Assembly: GCF_018861865.1 (NCBI RefSeq) | Contig: NZ_JAHLDV010000001.1 | Span: forward strand, 1-64,000 | DNA: 64,000 nucleotides | Origin: Clostridium frigoris | GTDB lineage: Bacteria; Bacillota; Clostridia; Clostridiales; Clostridiaceae | Reading direction: 5' to 3' | Shown here: piece by piece, positions 1 to 9,277 of the stretch | How the letters are laid out: each line of letters starts with the position of its first letter | How positions within the stretch are numbered: the first letter of the stretch is position 1 | Made by a program: the position numbers and the translations under genes | Notes under the pieces: generated by a model | What the model was told of the DNA's origin: nothing | Databases searched by the model: none | The model's input: the letters and a program-made list of their open reading frames with translations, nothing else

Positions 1-999
1 ACCTGAACTATTCTCAATCAGATTTAACCCTGCAAGTTTTTGAATTTGGCTTGGATGTGTAAATCTTTTTATATCACCAACTTCAGCAATGAACCCTGCA
101 GCCGTCATTATTCCTACACCTTTAATAGATACCATCTCCTTGACCCCAGGTATCTGAAAAGCCAATTCCTCAATTTCTACCTCTAATTGTTCATTTTGTT
201 TCAAATATAGTTCATACTGTTCCAAGTTAGCTTCAAGCTCTCTCTTAGCCATTTTAATGCCTTCTCTAATTCCAATAGAAATCTTAGCTGCTTCAACAAG
301 TCTTACTGCCCTTTGATTGCCTACGGCACGTTTAATTTCTTTTCTCCATGTTGCAACTATTTGCTGCACACCTGTAAATAAAACTTCTTCTGGTGTAGCA
401 AACTCCGTTAATGACATCAATGCAGCTTTACCTTCCCAATCAGCAAAAACATCGTTAAATTCAGGAAAGTATTTGTCTAACCAATGATCTACTTTATTTT
501 TAATTATATTTAAATTTTTGGTAAGGCTTTCTCGCATACCCATTGCTATCCTTAGCTCGCTGTATATTCCTTCCGGAATGTAAGGCTGAGAATACCTACC
601 ATCAATAACAAGCTTTGCAATTGTTTTTGGATCTTTAAGGTCATTTTTAGTCTGAGAGTTATCATCTAACTCTTTGCTTCTTTTAACATGAAACGGGTTA
701 ACTAGAACAAGTTTAATCCCTAGTTCCTTTAAAAAGTTTCCCAATGTAAACCAGTAATGCCCTGTAGGTTCCAGACCTACAATTATGTTATCTTTTTTAT
801 TTTCTTTAGCTACCAATTCTAACCATTCTTGAAATATTTTAAAGCCTGCTGCTGTATTTTCAAAAGATTTAACTTTACTAAGCTCTATACCTCTATAATC
901 GAACGCTCTCGCATACTGAAATTGCTTTGCGATATCAATTCCTATAACTAATGTACTTTCTGTTATTGACATTATCTTTTCATTTTGTGTATAATTCAT
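1..999 (-). mobile_element. IS110-family transposase, cut by window edge
   Basis: The minus strand is open from an ATG at 999 to base 1 (333 codons) with no stop, so the 3' end lies outside the window. A GGAGGT ribosome binding site sits just upstream at about 1005-1012. The N-terminus has the DEDD-type catalytic signature of IS110 enzymes: IGIDIAK near residue 24, LEPTGHYW near residue 92 and KNDLKDPKTIAKL near residue 130. The C-terminal part has the helix-hairpin-helix Transposase_20 region, with IKGVGIMTAAGF followed by QIQKLAGLNLIENSSG at the edge. IS110 elements move through a circular intermediate and usually lack long terminal inverted repeats, so the element ends cannot be placed. 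It lies downstream of a toxin-antitoxin remnant, a typical accessory setting. The enzyme looks intact as far as it can be read. Confidence 0.93.
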
Positions 1000-1141
1000 A
1001 TTGAGTACCTCCACTGATAATTATAAATTAGGGATAAAAGTTGCAACTGTTATACCCTGTATTTTATCAGCAGGTGCTCTTTTTTTCAAAGTTCATTTTA
1101 ATTCATAACAGGAATGCTCCTTTTATCTTTTAAAGTTAATG

Positions 1142-1393
1142 CTAATGTCCTTTGCAACTTGCAACATAGATATTTTCATCATCAATACTATATATAAGTC
1201 TATGAACATTTGTTATTCTTCGACTCCAATAGCCGGCCAACTCATGCTTTAATGCTTCTGGCTTTCCTAGACCTTCATTTCCGTTTCTTTCAATGTCTTT
1301 TATAAGTTCATTAATTTTTCTTAATACTTTTTTATCCTCTGACTGCCAATATATATAATGCTCCCATGATACCTCTGAAAAAATCTTATTCAT
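1142..1393 (-). CDS. yoeB: YoeB/Txe-family toxin
   Basis: An 83-residue protein that matches the full length of YoeB ribosome-dependent mRNA interferases. Recognisable family features are the start MNKIFSEVSWEHYIYW, the central GLGKPEALKHELAGYWSRRI and the C-terminal HRLIYSIDDENIYVASCKGH, which carries the basic and histidine residues of the RelE/YoeB fold. The ATG at 1393 is chosen over the TTG at 1396 because AAGGA lies 8 bases upstream. The start overlaps the end of the upstream antitoxin ORF by 8 bases, the usual coupling in yefM-yoeB pairs. All expected regions are present, so the toxin is probably functional if made. What is odd is the antitoxin, whose N-terminus is replaced (see next entry). 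Confidence 0.88.
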   Translation of the reverse strand: MNKIFSEVSWEHYIYWQSEDKKVLRKINELIKDIERNGNEGLGKPEALKHELAGYWSRRITNVHRLIYSIDDENIYVASCKGH

Positions 1394-1694
1394 CAAGAAG
1401 TTCCTTTGTAATTCCCTTTCCCATTTTTAATTGATCAATAGATTTCAACAATTCATTATAACAGGTGGGATCACTTCTAACGTACAAATTTTCCATAAGG
1501 TTATTATATGCCGATTCAGATAACATAACCACGTTGTCACGACGCTCGCGAGTAAATCGTATTTTAAATAATTCCAGACATTTTAAACATATGTACTCAA
1601 CAAAACCTAATGAAATATCTCCACATCTTATCATTTTCATTACTTCAATATTCATATGTCCTCTCATCTTTTCAGGATACTTTTCTTTAATCAA
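1386..1694 (-). pseudogene. Chimeric YefM antitoxin fused to IS91-type remnant
   Basis: The last 60 or so residues (RERRDNVVMLSESAYNNLM, then ENLYVRSDP and LLKSIDQLKMGKGITKELLDE in part) are the toxin-binding half of a YefM antitoxin. The first 45 or so residues are not YefM: they lack its INYSEAR-type DNA-binding start. Instead EKYPEKMRGHMNIEV, MIRCGDISLGFVEYICLKC and FKIRFT resemble the zinc-binding N-terminus of IS91-family transposases, broken just where a CKSRFC motif would follow. Upstream the IS91-like reading continues (IFEDIYPKFWKLI) to an in-frame stop, so translation would need the TTG at 1694 or an internal ATG. I infer a recombination that joined the two genes in frame. The remaining half could still bind YoeB, but autoregulation through DNA binding is probably lost. 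Confidence 0.7.
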
Positions 1695-1756
1695 TTTCCA
1701 AAACTTTGGATAAATATCTTCAAATATTTATTTTATGGTAATCTTACTTTTTTCAT
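1695..1756 (-). pseudogene. 5' remnant of an IS91-like transposase gene
   Basis: On the minus strand an ATG at 1756 opens MKKVRLP and then hits a stop. After a frame change the reading IFEDIYPKFWKLI runs directly into the chimeric antitoxin ORF. Together these read like the first 60 residues of an IS91-type transposase with one frameshift and everything after residue ~60 lost. No other part of such an element is visible. Confidence 0.45.
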
Positions 1757-1852
1757 GATTTAACCATCTCATATTTATCTGATTTTTTCTATCTATTTTT
1801 TAACTAGAATATTATCCACAGCGATTTCGGCAAACTGTTTCCTATAAAATAA

Positions 1853-1897
1853 AAAAAGTAGTCTAGATACTGAAATATCAGTATCTAGACTACTTTT
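1853..1897 (-). terminator. Terminator of the tRNA operon
   Basis: A perfect stem pairs GTAGTCTAGATACTG with CAGTATCTAGACTAC around an AAATAT loop. It is followed on the minus strand by a run of eight T residues. It lies 9 bases after tRNA-Cys, the last gene of the tRNA operon. A-rich sequence on the other side would also let it work toward the plus strand. Confidence 0.85.
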
Positions 1898-1905
1898 TAA
1901 TACTT

Positions 1906-1980
1906 TGGAGGCGCCACCCGGATTTGAACCGGGGAATAAAGGTTTTGCAGACCTTGACCTTACCGCTTGGCTATAGCGCC
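1906..1980 (-). tRNA. tRNA-Cys (GCA)
   Basis: The cloverleaf is complete: acceptor GGCGCTA pairs with TGGCGCC, the anticodon stem AAGGT/ACCTT holds the loop CTGCAAA (anticodon GCA), and the T arm contains GGTTCAAATCC. The discriminator base is T, as is usual for cysteine tRNA, and CCA is encoded. It is the last gene of the five-tRNA operon. Confidence 0.96.
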
Positions 1981-2002
1981 ATATTATTGGTTGTGAAATA
2001 AT

Positions 2003-2077
2003 TGGAGCGGAAGACGAGATTCGAACTCGCGACGTCCACCTTGGCAAGGTGGCACTCTACCACTGAGCTACTTCCGC
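2003..2077 (-). tRNA. tRNA-Gly (GCC)
   Basis: Acceptor GCGGAAG pairs with CTTCCGC. The anticodon stem CCACC/GGTGG holds the loop TTGCCAA (anticodon GCC). The T loop contains GTTCGAATC and CCA is encoded. Fourth gene of the operon. Confidence 0.96.
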
Positions 2078-2082
2078 AACAC

Positions 2083-2158
<76 letters not shown>

Positions 2159-2195
2159 TTAATGTTTTTGATTTTTTAAATTTTTTAGATTTAAA

Positions 2196-2272
2196 TGGCG
2201 ACTCAAAAGGGACTCGGACCCTCGACCTCCGCCGTGACAGGGCGGCACTCTAACCAACTGAGCTATTGAGCC
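2196..2272 (-). tRNA. tRNA-Asp (GTC)
   Basis: Acceptor GGCTCAA pairs with TTGAGTC with one G-T pair. The anticodon stem CCGCC/GGCGG holds the loop CTGTCAC (anticodon GTC). The discriminator is G, as expected for aspartate, and CCA is encoded. Second gene of the operon. Confidence 0.96.
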
Positions 2273-2277
2273 ATATG

Positions 2278-2353
2278 TGGTGGGAACAATAGGGTTCGAA
2301 CCTATGACCCTCTGCTTGTAAGGCAGATGCTCTCCCAGCTGAGCTATGCTCCC
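2278..2353 (-). tRNA. tRNA-Val (TAC)
   Basis: Acceptor GGGAGCA pairs with TGTTCCC. The anticodon stem TCTGC/GCAGA holds the loop CTTACAA (anticodon TAC). The T loop has GGTTCGAACCC, the discriminator is A, and CCA is encoded. First gene of the operon. Confidence 0.96.
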
Positions 2354-2376
2354 ACATGTATTAATGCAACTATTAT

Positions 2377-2405
2377 AGTCTACATCATTTCATAAAACTT
2401 GTCAA
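2377..2405 (-). promoter_or_regulatory. Proximal promoter of the tRNA operon
   Basis: On the minus strand a perfect -35 box TTGACA (2400-2405) stands 17 bases before a -10 box TAGACT (2377-2382), about 24 bases before tRNA-Val. Spacing is ideal for the housekeeping sigma factor. Confidence 0.65.
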
Positions 2406-2470
2406 CAACTTTATGTGTTAATTGTTTTATATACTTGATTACTTACTACTTCGTCGATCACTACTTTACT

Positions 2471-2499
2471 ATATTATAAAATTTCCTTGAAACTGTCAA
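2471..2499 (-). promoter_or_regulatory. Distal promoter of the tRNA operon
   Basis: A second perfect TTGACA (2494-2499) is spaced 17 bases from TAATAT (2471-2476) on the minus strand, about 95 bases upstream of the proximal promoter. Tandem strong promoters are common for stable RNA operons. The rest of 2354-2629 shows no gene. Confidence 0.6.
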
Positions 2500-2629
2500 C
2501 CTTAAATATAGTCCATATTCATGATTATATCGATTAAAATCGCAAATAATTGAATTTACTCCATTTATCTACGATTTTCAATATATAATTATATTCTCCT
2601 ATGTTACCATTTAAAAACATAATTATTGT

Positions 2630-3511
2630 TTAAGATTTAGCCTCTTTAATTAATTTCCCAATATCCTCATGATTAAATTCGTAATTTTTGTTACAAAAAT
2701 GGCATTTAAGCTCTTCTGTTTTATCATCATTATATATTTCTTCTAAATCCTTTTTACCTATACTTATAAGTGCTCTCTCAACTCTTTCTCTAGAGCAATC
2801 ACATTTATACATAGGCTTAACCTCTTCATGTATTTTTAATTCCATATCTTCAAAAATAAATTCCAATATTTCGCAAATACTCATTCCTTTTGCTATAAAC
2901 TCAGTTATAGCTGGAATTTCTTCAAGTCTATATGTTATCATATCAGCTAAAAATTCGTCTGCGTCAGGCATCATTTGGATTATAAAACCTCCCGCTGCTT
3001 TAATACTCATGTCTGTGTCAACTAAAACACCTAACCCAACAGCAGATGGTGTTTGTTCTGAAACAGTAAAGTAATATGCTAAGTCATCTCCAATTTCTCC
3101 TGTACGTATTGGTACTTGACCTATGTATGGTTCCTTTAGTCCCATATCTCTTATAACTCTTAGATAACCTTCTTTTCCTACAGCACCACCTACATCAAGT
3201 TTTCCTAATTTATTTGCAGGTAAATCCGCATTAGGATTTCCTATATAACCTTTTACACTTGAATCAGCGTGAGCAGTTACCACTATTCCCTTCGCCTCAC
3301 CACCTCCATCAATTTGGAGTGTTAAACTATCCTTCTCAGACTTTAGCAGTGTGCCCATAAGAGTACCCGCTGTTAACATTCTACCAAAAGCAGCAGCCGC
3401 TGTAGGCGCACATTGATGCATGGTCACTCCCTCATTTACTAATTCCGTAGTTATTGCTGCAACTATTCTAACTTGACCATCTTTTGCAGTAGCTCTAATC
3501 AATTTATCCAT
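2630..3511 (-). CDS. hslO: Hsp33 redox-regulated chaperone
   Basis: A 293-residue Hsp33, a cytoplasmic holdase switched on by oxidation. The N-terminal substrate-binding domain begins [19 protein letters not shown] and includes [10 protein letters not shown]. The C-terminal zinc switch is visible as CDC near residue 235 and CHFC near residue 268 (CxC and CxxC), which bind zinc when reduced. The start is placed at the ATG at 3511 because GGAGGT lies just upstream. The longer ORF start at 3526 would put that ribosome binding site inside the coding region. Full length for the family. It stands 30 bases after a methyltransferase gene read in the same direction and may be cotranscribed with it. 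Confidence 0.93.
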   Translation of the reverse strand: MDKLIRATAKDGQVRIVAAITTELVNEGVTMHQCAPTAAAAFGRMLTAGTLMGTLLKSEKDSLTLQIDGGGEAKGIVVTAHADSSVKGYIGNPNADLPANKLGKLDVGGAVGKEGYLRVIRDMGLKEPYIGQVPIRTGEIGDDLAYYFTVSEQTPSAVGLGVLVDTDMSIKAAGGFIIQMMPDADEFLADMITYRLEEIPAITEFIAKGMSICEILEFIFEDMELKIHEEVKPMYKCDCSRERVERALISIGKKDLEEIYNDDKTEELKCHFCNKNYEFNHEDIGKLIKEAKS

Positions 3512-3541
3512 ATCCTTACCTCCCATAAACTCATTTATTTT

Positions 3542-4279
3542 TTACTTTTTTAGTACATAACATATTCTTTCTGTTTTATCATTTACTGCTTTATCTTCGT
3601 AACTATCCATTTTTTTAACTATTTTAAACCCAATTTCTTTTATAAGACTTTCTACATATTCTTCTTTATAAGCCTTTTCTAAGTGTATCTCATCAAATCG
3701 TCTATATACTTGTCCTTCTTTAACAAAGAAGGTTAAATTCATCTCTACTATATCATTTTCTAAATAATTTTCCCAAATGTAAACTACATCATCACTATCG
3801 TAATTATAAGTATTATTACCAAGCACAGTAGTCAACTTATAATAAGAGTTGAGATCAAAAACAAATAAACCATCCTCTTTTAACAAATTATAAACTCCTG
3901 ATAAATATTTTTCAAAATTTTCCTCTTCTAATATATAATTGCTAGAATCTAAGCAACAAGTTATAAGATTAAATTTATTATTCAAATTAAGTTTACTAAT
4001 ATCTTGACATACAAATGTTGCCTTTATAAGCTCTTCCCGCATTTTCTTCTCTGCTTGACTTAACATATCACTAGATAAATCAACTGCCCATACATGTTTA
4101 AATTCATTTGCAATTTCTATAGTAAGATTGCCTGTACCACATGCTAAATCTAAATAGCTCTCCATGTCTAGGTTATATCCTTTGCAAATACATAATATGT
4201 TAGCTGCCCATGTTTTATAATCAATATCAGCATTGATTAATTCATCATATATGCGAGCGAACTCTTTATAACAGTCCAT
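3542..4279 (-). CDS. Class I SAM-dependent methyltransferase
   Basis: A 245-residue soluble protein with the Rossmann-type methyltransferase fold. Motif I is YLDLACGTGNLTIEIA near residues 41-56, followed by the acidic VWAVDLS (motif II) and the ITCCLDS/DGLFVFDLNS strands. The C-terminal beta-hairpin region is compatible with small-molecule methyltransferases of the YqeM/UbiE type. The substrate cannot be told from sequence. AGGAG precedes the ATG by about 9 bases. It lies upstream of hslO on the same strand, and a family 1 palindromic element separates it from the SASP gene, so its promoter is likely within or beside that element. Confidence 0.8.
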   Translation of the reverse strand: MDCYKEFARIYDELINADIDYKTWAANILCICKGYNLDMESYLDLACGTGNLTIEIANEFKHVWAVDLSSDMLSQAEKKMREELIKATFVCQDISKLNLNNKFNLITCCLDSSNYILEEENFEKYLSGVYNLLKEDGLFVFDLNSYYKLTTVLGNNTYNYDSDDVVYIWENYLENDIVEMNLTFFVKEGQVYRRFDEIHLEKAYKEEYVESLIKEIGFKIVKKMDSYEDKAVNDKTERICYVLKK

Positions 4280-4316
4280 ATTAACATTTCTCCTTTTCCA
4301 AAAAACTTCTTCTTCA

Positions 4317-4447
4317 AATCATCTCCGGCGGAGCTGCATATTAACGACTTCAGAACGATATTTATACTACCACTGAAGTTTTATTTCGGCTAAGGTAGAT
4401 AACTCCCACTTATAAAAATAGGAGACTATCCTTCTGAAATGTCGTTA
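4317..4447 (-). repeat. Family 1 palindromic element, copy 1
   Basis: Read on the minus strand this is a complete family 1 element. It begins TTAACGACATTTCAGAAGG, has an inner hairpin with GGGAG and CTCCC-type arms, then TTCTGAAGTCGTTAA, and ends with the small hairpin GCTCCGCCGGAGATGAT. The ends of the long arm pair (AACGACATTTCAGAA with TTCTGAAGTCGTT). It lies between the SASP stop and the methyltransferase start. Confidence 0.8.
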
Positions 4448-4518
4448 AAACTATATTGGTATATATTATACTAACCTATACACCAAATATTGTCCAAGAT
4501 AATTTAATATAAATATCT

Positions 4519-4758
4519 TTAAAAGTCTTTATTTTTAGGCAAATTTATACTTTTTTTTCTTTTTGTCATTAATCCTCCGATTCTACCTGTTTCTTCTGCT
4601 GTTAATCCACTCCAACCACATTCACCTATTTTACTAGTTAATCCTAATTCTTCTGCTATTTCATATTTCAAAGTCTCTCTAAGCATTTCATTCTTAGTTA
4701 ACTCTTTATTTGTTTTTAATTTAGCTTTTATAACTTTTTTTAAAGGCGTTTTTCCCAT
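4519..4758 (-). CDS. Small acid-soluble spore protein, alpha/beta type
   Basis: A 79-residue protein with the alpha/beta SASP signature in its second half: EIAEELGLTSKIGECGWSG followed by LTAEETGRIGGLMTKR. These proteins coat and protect DNA in the spore, and the conserved EIA site before it is where the GPR germination protease cuts in this family. The N-terminus is lysine-rich (GKTPLKKVIKAKLKTNK), and W and G positions are conserved but the usual GDR/WG spacing is slightly divergent, so this is probably a minor family member. AGGAGGT precedes the ATG. It is expected to be expressed in the forespore, but I could not identify a convincing sigma-G promoter. Confidence 0.85.
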   Translation of the reverse strand: MGKTPLKKVIKAKLKTNKELTKNEMLRETLKYEIAEELGLTSKIGECGWSGLTAEETGRIGGLMTKRKKSINLPKNKDF

Positions 4759-5146
4759 AATGTACCTCCTAATTATAATTGTAATATAATATATTTTTTA
4801 CAATATTAAGCTTTTTTATACATAATATCTAAAAGTAATTATTCTATTATTTCTTTTAAAATTATCAATTTTTATTTATAAAAAGGAGTGATTTTCATCT
4901 TTTTTGAAAAAAGTATATATATTTTCACATATGGGTTATATAATATAGTAAAGAAAAATATTTTAGTGACTATTCGTGTCTTCTTTAAATTTATTGTTAA
5001 TTAACAAAATAAAATTATTTTCAAAACGAAATGTTTCACTAAAAGCGATCTAAATTAATAGATATATAGTAGTAAAATAAAATAGTTTTAAGATGAATGA
5101 TAATTAATAATTATTATTCTTCATATAACTACGAGGAGGTAATCTT

Positions 5147-6040
5147 ATGAGTATTTTTAAAGGTTCTGGGGTTGCAATAATCACTCCGTTTAACGAAAGA
5201 GGAGTGGATTTTAAAAAACTTGAAGAATTAATAGAATGGCAAATTGAAAGTAAGACAGATGCTATTGTAGTATGTGGTACTACTGGTGAGGCTTCTACAA
5301 TGACTGAGCAAGAAAAAAAAGAGACTATAAAATTTGTAGTTGATTTAGTTAATAAAAGGATTCCTGTAATTGCAGGTACCGGGAGTAACAACACTGCCGA
5401 TGCAATAAGTATGAGTATATGGGCAGAGAAAATAGGAGCAGACGGATTACTTGTAATTACGCCTTACTACAATAAAACTACTCAAAAAGGCTTAGTTGAG
5501 CATTTCAAAGCAATTGCAAATAGTGTAACTTCACCAATTGTTATCTATAATGTTCCTTCAAGAACAGGCATGAATATTAATCCAGCCACACTTTTAAAAT
5601 TATGCATAATACCAAATATTGTAGCCATTAAAGAAGCAAGTGGAAATATAGGTCAGATAGCTCAAATTAAAGCATTATGCAGAAATAACTTGGATATTTA
5701 CTCCGGTAACGATGACCAAGTTATTCCTATACTTTCTCTAGGTGCTATAGGTGTTATATCTGTTCTTGCAAATATAATTCCTACTGACATTCATAATATG
5801 TGTGAATTATATTTTAATGGGGAACATGCAAAGGCTTTAGAAATCCAACTTGGGTACCTTCCTCTCAACAATGCAGTATTTGTAGAAACTAACCCTATCC
5901 CAGTTAAGACAGCTATGAATCTTATGGGAATGAAGGTTGGTCCTTTGAGACTACCTTTATGTGAAATGGAAGAAAATAATTTAGAATTTTTAAAAAAAGA
6001 ACTAGAAACATATAATATCCCTTTAAAGGAGGAAAACTAA
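5147..6040 (+). CDS. dapA: 4-hydroxy-tetrahydrodipicolinate synthase
   Basis: A 297-residue DapA that condenses pyruvate with aspartate semialdehyde, the committed step to diaminopimelate and lysine. Diagnostic positions are GTTGE at 44-48, the catalytic Tyr134 and substrate-binding Arg139 in YNVPSRTG, and the Schiff-base Lys162 in IKEASG. AGGAGGT precedes the ATG. The gene overlaps dapB by one base, so the two are translationally coupled. The 350-base region upstream (4800-5146) is AT-rich and contains no gene and no recognisable lysine riboswitch, so lysine control of this unit is not evident from sequence. Confidence 0.95.
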   Translation: MSIFKGSGVAIITPFNERGVDFKKLEELIEWQIESKTDAIVVCGTTGEASTMTEQEKKETIKFVVDLVNKRIPVIAGTGSNNTADAISMSIWAEKIGADGLLVITPYYNKTTQKGLVEHFKAIANSVTSPIVIYNVPSRTGMNINPATLLKLCIIPNIVAIKEASGNIGQIAQIKALCRNNLDIYSGNDDQVIPILSLGAIGVISVLANIIPTDIHNMCELYFNGEHAKALEIQLGYLPLNNAVFVETNPIPVKTAMNLMGMKVGPLRLPLCEMEENNLEFLKKELETYNIPLKEEN

Positions 6041-6795
6041 TGATTAAAATGCTTTTAAACGGTTGCAATGGAAAAATGGGTAAAGTTATTACTGAAATGG
6101 CTAAATCATCTAAAACAATATCAATTGTTGCTGGTGTTGATAGAGATTCATCTAATTTAACCTACCCATGTTATGGCGATATATCGAAATGTGAAGTTGA
6201 TGTAGATGTAATTCTAGATTTTTCAAGACCGGATGCTCTAGATAGCTTATGTGAATATTCCAAAGAAAAAAATATTCCTATTATATTTTGTACTACTGGT
6301 TTCTCTCCTGAGCAATTATTAAAAATAGATTCCCTAAGTAAAGAGATTCCAGTATTTCATTCAGCAAATATGTCTATAGGCATAAATGTTGTTAATAATG
6401 TACTCAAGAGTATTAGTAAAATGCTTTATAAAGATTTTGATATTGAAATAATAGAAAAACATCATAACCAGAAAGTTGATGCTCCAAGTGGTACTGCTCT
6501 ACTTCTTGCAAATACTATTAAGGATTCCATAAACGATGATATGTTCTTTGTTAAAGGGCGAGATGGCTCAAGCAAAAGAGAACCTAAAGAAATAGGTATT
6601 CATGCTATTCGTGGTGGAAACATTATAGGTGATCATGAAGTTATATTTGCAGGAAAAGGCGAATGTATTGAAATCAAGCACACTGCCATATCAAGAGATG
6701 TTTTTGCTATAGGTTCACTTAAAGCATGTGAATTTATATATGGGAAAGAAAAAGGACTATACACTATGGATGATGTAGTTAATATGTCAAACTAG
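6040..6795 (+). CDS. dapB: 4-hydroxy-tetrahydrodipicolinate reductase
   Basis: A 251-residue DapB that reduces the DapA product with NAD(P)H. The nucleotide-binding loop is GCNGKMG at residues 8-14. The catalytic segment EKHHNQKVDAPSGTA at 139-153 holds the paired histidines and lysine that bind the substrate. Its ATG overlaps the dapA stop by one base, with AAAGGAGG at the end of dapA as ribosome binding site. Length is normal. A stem-loop follows at 6877-6919. With dapH and the nearby aminotransferase it forms part of the acetylase branch of diaminopimelate synthesis. Confidence 0.95.
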   Translation: MIKMLLNGCNGKMGKVITEMAKSSKTISIVAGVDRDSSNLTYPCYGDISKCEVDVDVILDFSRPDALDSLCEYSKEKNIPIIFCTTGFSPEQLLKIDSLSKEIPVFHSANMSIGINVVNNVLKSISKMLYKDFDIEIIEKHHNQKVDAPSGTALLLANTIKDSINDDMFFVKGRDGSSKREPKEIGIHAIRGGNIIGDHEVIFAGKGECIEIKHTAISRDVFAIGSLKACEFIYGKEKGLYTMDDVVNMSN

Positions 6796-6876
6796 ACTTT
6801 AATAAAAAATATGAGTGCATCCATGAAGTTTCTCCTGCGTAACTTAAAATAAGAGTTTGAAACGTGAAAGTTGATT

Positions 6877-6919
6877 AAGGCTACATTCTTTTAAAATATC
6901 TTAAAAGGAGTGTAGCCTT
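6877..6919. terminator. Terminator between dapB and the aminotransferase gene
   Basis: A long stem pairs AAGGCTACA and neighbouring bases with TGTAGCCTT, and CTTTT with AAAAG. It lies between convergent stops (6795 and 6951). T runs are weak on both sides, so strength is uncertain, but the position fits a shared terminator. Confidence 0.6.
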
Positions 6920-6950
6920 ATTCTAAGTTATGCATTTCATAGTTTAAATA

Positions 6951-8108
6951 TTACAGTACCACAGGTAAGGATTTAATCCATTTTTCCATTCTATCTAACC
7001 CCTCTTTTAACACTTCTAAACTATAAGAGTACGAGATCCTTATGTAACCCTCTCCTCCTATGCCAAAAGCTGAACCAGGTACAACAGCAACCTTACCTTC
7101 ATATAACAATCTATTACAAAATTCTTCACTACTCATACAAAATCTAGTTATAGATGGGAATATATAAAATGCTCCCCTAGGAGATGTTATACCCATCCCC
7201 ATATCCTTTAATCTTTTATATACGTATTCCTTTCGTTTTTCAAACTCTAGTTTCATATTATCCACATCATGCGTACAAGAAAGTAGTCCCTCGTATGCAC
7301 CCCATTGAGAAATTGACGTGGCACATGAAACATTATACTGATGTACTTTCATTATATTATCCATAATATATTTACTTGCACAAACATACCCTACGCGAAG
7401 CCCCGTCATTGAAAACATCTTAGAAAATCCGCCTACTAGAATTACTTTGTTTTTTAATTCATCAATTTGAGCTAAAGAATAATATTTTTCATAACATAAT
7501 GAGCTATACATTTCATCACTTATTATATAAATATCTTTCTCTTTTAGTATTTTAACAAGTTTATCTCGCTCGGTGCATGATAATATTGCTCCAGTAGGGT
7601 TCGATGGATGAGACATAACTAAAAGCTTAGGCTGCTCCTCATCAATTAGTTTAGTTATTAGATCAAAATTAATAGTAAAGTCTTCATTTAGATTATAATT
7701 AATAACTTCTCCACCAAAAATCTTAACACAACTCGCGTAGGCTGGGTAAGCTGGAGTAGGCACTAACACTTTATCACCAGCATTTAAAAATGCAGCAAAT
7801 ATACATAGAAGTGCTTCACTACCACCTACGGTTACAGTTATCTCATCCGCTAAATACCTAATATTCATTTTAGCTAAGAAATCAGAAATTGCACCTCGAA
7901 GTTCTGGAATACCTGCATTAGTTGTGTAACCCGTTTTATTATCATTTATAGCTTTAATCATGGCATTTTTAATGTTTTTAGGAACTGGAAAATCAGGTTG
8001 CCCAAGGGTAAGTGAAATTGCACCCTGTACTTTTGTAACTTTATTAGAAAACTTTCTAATTCCAGAAATCTCTACGTTATTTACATTGTTTGAAAACAAA
8101 TTATTCAT
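6951..8108 (-). CDS. Class I aminotransferase, probably for acetyl-diaminopimelate
   Basis: A 385-residue fold-type I PLP aminotransferase. The PLP lysine is Lys230 in GGFSKMFSMTG. Other family marks are LGQPDF near the N-terminus, SHPSNPTG (PLP-contacting Asn), ISDEMY and the C-terminal arginine region YIRISYS, which binds the substrate carboxylate. The ATG at 8108 is preferred over 8135 because AAAAGGATG lies just before it. In the acetylase pathway, DapH makes N-acetyl-tetrahydrodipicolinate and a PatA-type aminotransferase acts next. The location between dapAB and dapH suggests this role. The family also includes aspartate and aromatic aminotransferases, so the substrate is inferred from neighbours. 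Confidence 0.85.
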   Translation of the reverse strand: MNNLFSNNVNNVEISGIRKFSNKVTKVQGAISLTLGQPDFPVPKNIKNAMIKAINDNKTGYTTNAGIPELRGAISDFLAKMNIRYLADEITVTVGGSEALLCIFAAFLNAGDKVLVPTPAYPAYASCVKIFGGEVINYNLNEDFTINFDLITKLIDEEQPKLLVMSHPSNPTGAILSCTERDKLVKILKEKDIYIISDEMYSSLCYEKYYSLAQIDELKNKVILVGGFSKMFSMTGLRVGYVCASKYIMDNIMKVHQYNVSCATSISQWGAYEGLLSCTHDVDNMKLEFEKRKEYVYKRLKDMGMGITSPRGAFYIFPSITRFCMSSEEFCNRLLYEGKVAVVPGSAFGIGGEGYIRISYSYSLEVLKEGLDRMEKWIKSLPVVL

Positions 8109-8316
8109 AATATCATCCTTTTCTAGTGTTTGCATTATAAGTATTTTACTATATAATAGAATAAAAATCAGTATTTTTTTAATTATTCTGATATAATAAT
8201 AACATTTTGTTTATTTAATGTAGATTTTGTTATATGATTTATAGTATGTATAATAAAATTAAATGCATAAGAAAAATAATTTGGCTTAATACTTATAATA
8301 AGAAAGGAGAGTTACT

Positions 8317-9030
8317 ATGATGAACTATGATTTAACAGACCCTTATGAAATTGCAAGATACATAAAAGAAGCTAAGAAGGCTACCCCAATAAAACTTTAT
8401 GTTGACGGGGATTTATCACAGTGTGAATTCGGAAATATAGAAAACTTTGGTAGTGGAGACTTTTACATGCTTTTTGGAGAAAGTGAAGAGGTATCAGACT
8501 TTCTAATAAAGTATAAAAACAAAATTAAAAAATCCAAACTAGAACAGGACAGACGAAACTCTGCCATTCCTTTGATAGACCTTAAAAATATAGATGCAAG
8601 AATTGAACCAGGTGCAATTATACGTGATAAGGTTACTATAGGTAAGAATGCCGTTATAATGATGGGTGCTGTAATTAATATAGGTGCTGAGATTGGTGAC
8701 GAAACTATGGTAGATATGAATGCTGTGGTTGGTGCACGTGGAAAACTAGGTAAAAGAGTTCATTTAGGAGCTGGTGCAGTAGTTGCAGGAGTTCTTGAGC
8801 CACCAAGCAAAAGTCCTTGTGAAATTGGAGACAATGTATTAATTGGAGCAAATTCCGTAATACTCGAAGGAGTTAAAATTGGTAAAAACTCTATAGTTGC
8901 AGCTGGATCAGTAGTTGTAAATGATGTCCCTGAAAATGTTGTAGTTGCTGGAACTCCAGCAAAAATAATAAAAAATGTGGATACTAAAACTAAAGATAAA
9001 ACTAAATTACTTGATGATTTAAGAAAGTAA
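8317..9030 (+). CDS. dapH: Tetrahydrodipicolinate N-acetyltransferase
   Basis: A 237-residue acetyltransferase of the left-handed beta-helix (hexapeptide repeat) class. The DapH N-terminal domain ([19 protein letters not shown]) occupies about residues 1-85. The repeats run from about residue 90 to 215, including [44 protein letters not shown] and [12 protein letters not shown]. It makes N-acetyl-L-2-amino-6-oxopimelate from tetrahydrodipicolinate. GGAG lies 8 bases before the ATG. It is divergent from the aminotransferase gene, sharing a 208-base promoter region (8109-8316). A family 2 palindromic element begins 6 bases after its stop. Confidence 0.93.
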   Translation: MMNYDLTDPYEIARYIKEAKKATPIKLYVDGDLSQCEFGNIENFGSGDFYMLFGESEEVSDFLIKYKNKIKKSKLEQDRRNSAIPLIDLKNIDARIEPGAIIRDKVTIGKNAVIMMGAVINIGAEIGDETMVDMNAVVGARGKLGKRVHLGAGAVVAGVLEPPSKSPCEIGDNVLIGANSVILEGVKIGKNSIVAAGSVVVNDVPENVVVAGTPAKIIKNVDTKTKDKTKLLDDLRK

Positions 9031-9036
9031 TAGCAC

Positions 9037-9227
9037 AAAGAGCATATATTACTACAATTGCGTTTCACTTCGCTAAGTAATTCTAAAATAATATTAATGA
9101 AAAATGCTAAAAAGTACAAACTCGCTATCGCTCAAACATGTACTTTTTTTAACGCACTCTTCATTCAAATTATTTTGAATTACTAAAGCTTGTTCAAATG
9201 CAATTTACGTAATATATGCTCTTTTTT
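9037..9227. repeat. Family 2 large palindromic element, copy 1
   Basis: The outermost arms are perfect inverted repeats, AAAGAGCATATATTAC and GTAATATATGCTCTTT. Further in, AGTAATTCTAAAATAA pairs imperfectly with TTATTTTGAATTACT. The centre is a hairpin whose loop, on the minus strand, reads TTTGAGCGATAGCGAGTTT. It fills most of the space between the convergent dapH and SSB-like genes and starts directly after the dapH stop. No ORF is inside. Confidence 0.85.
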
Positions 9228-9277
9228 ACTTACTAAATTTATTAATTAAATCAGTAAAGGATTACTAACACTATATA

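Noticed and set aside
4800-5146. Possible lysine riboswitch before dapA
   Set aside because: The region lacks the conserved lysine aptamer core and any terminator-antiterminator arrangement. It is only AT-rich.
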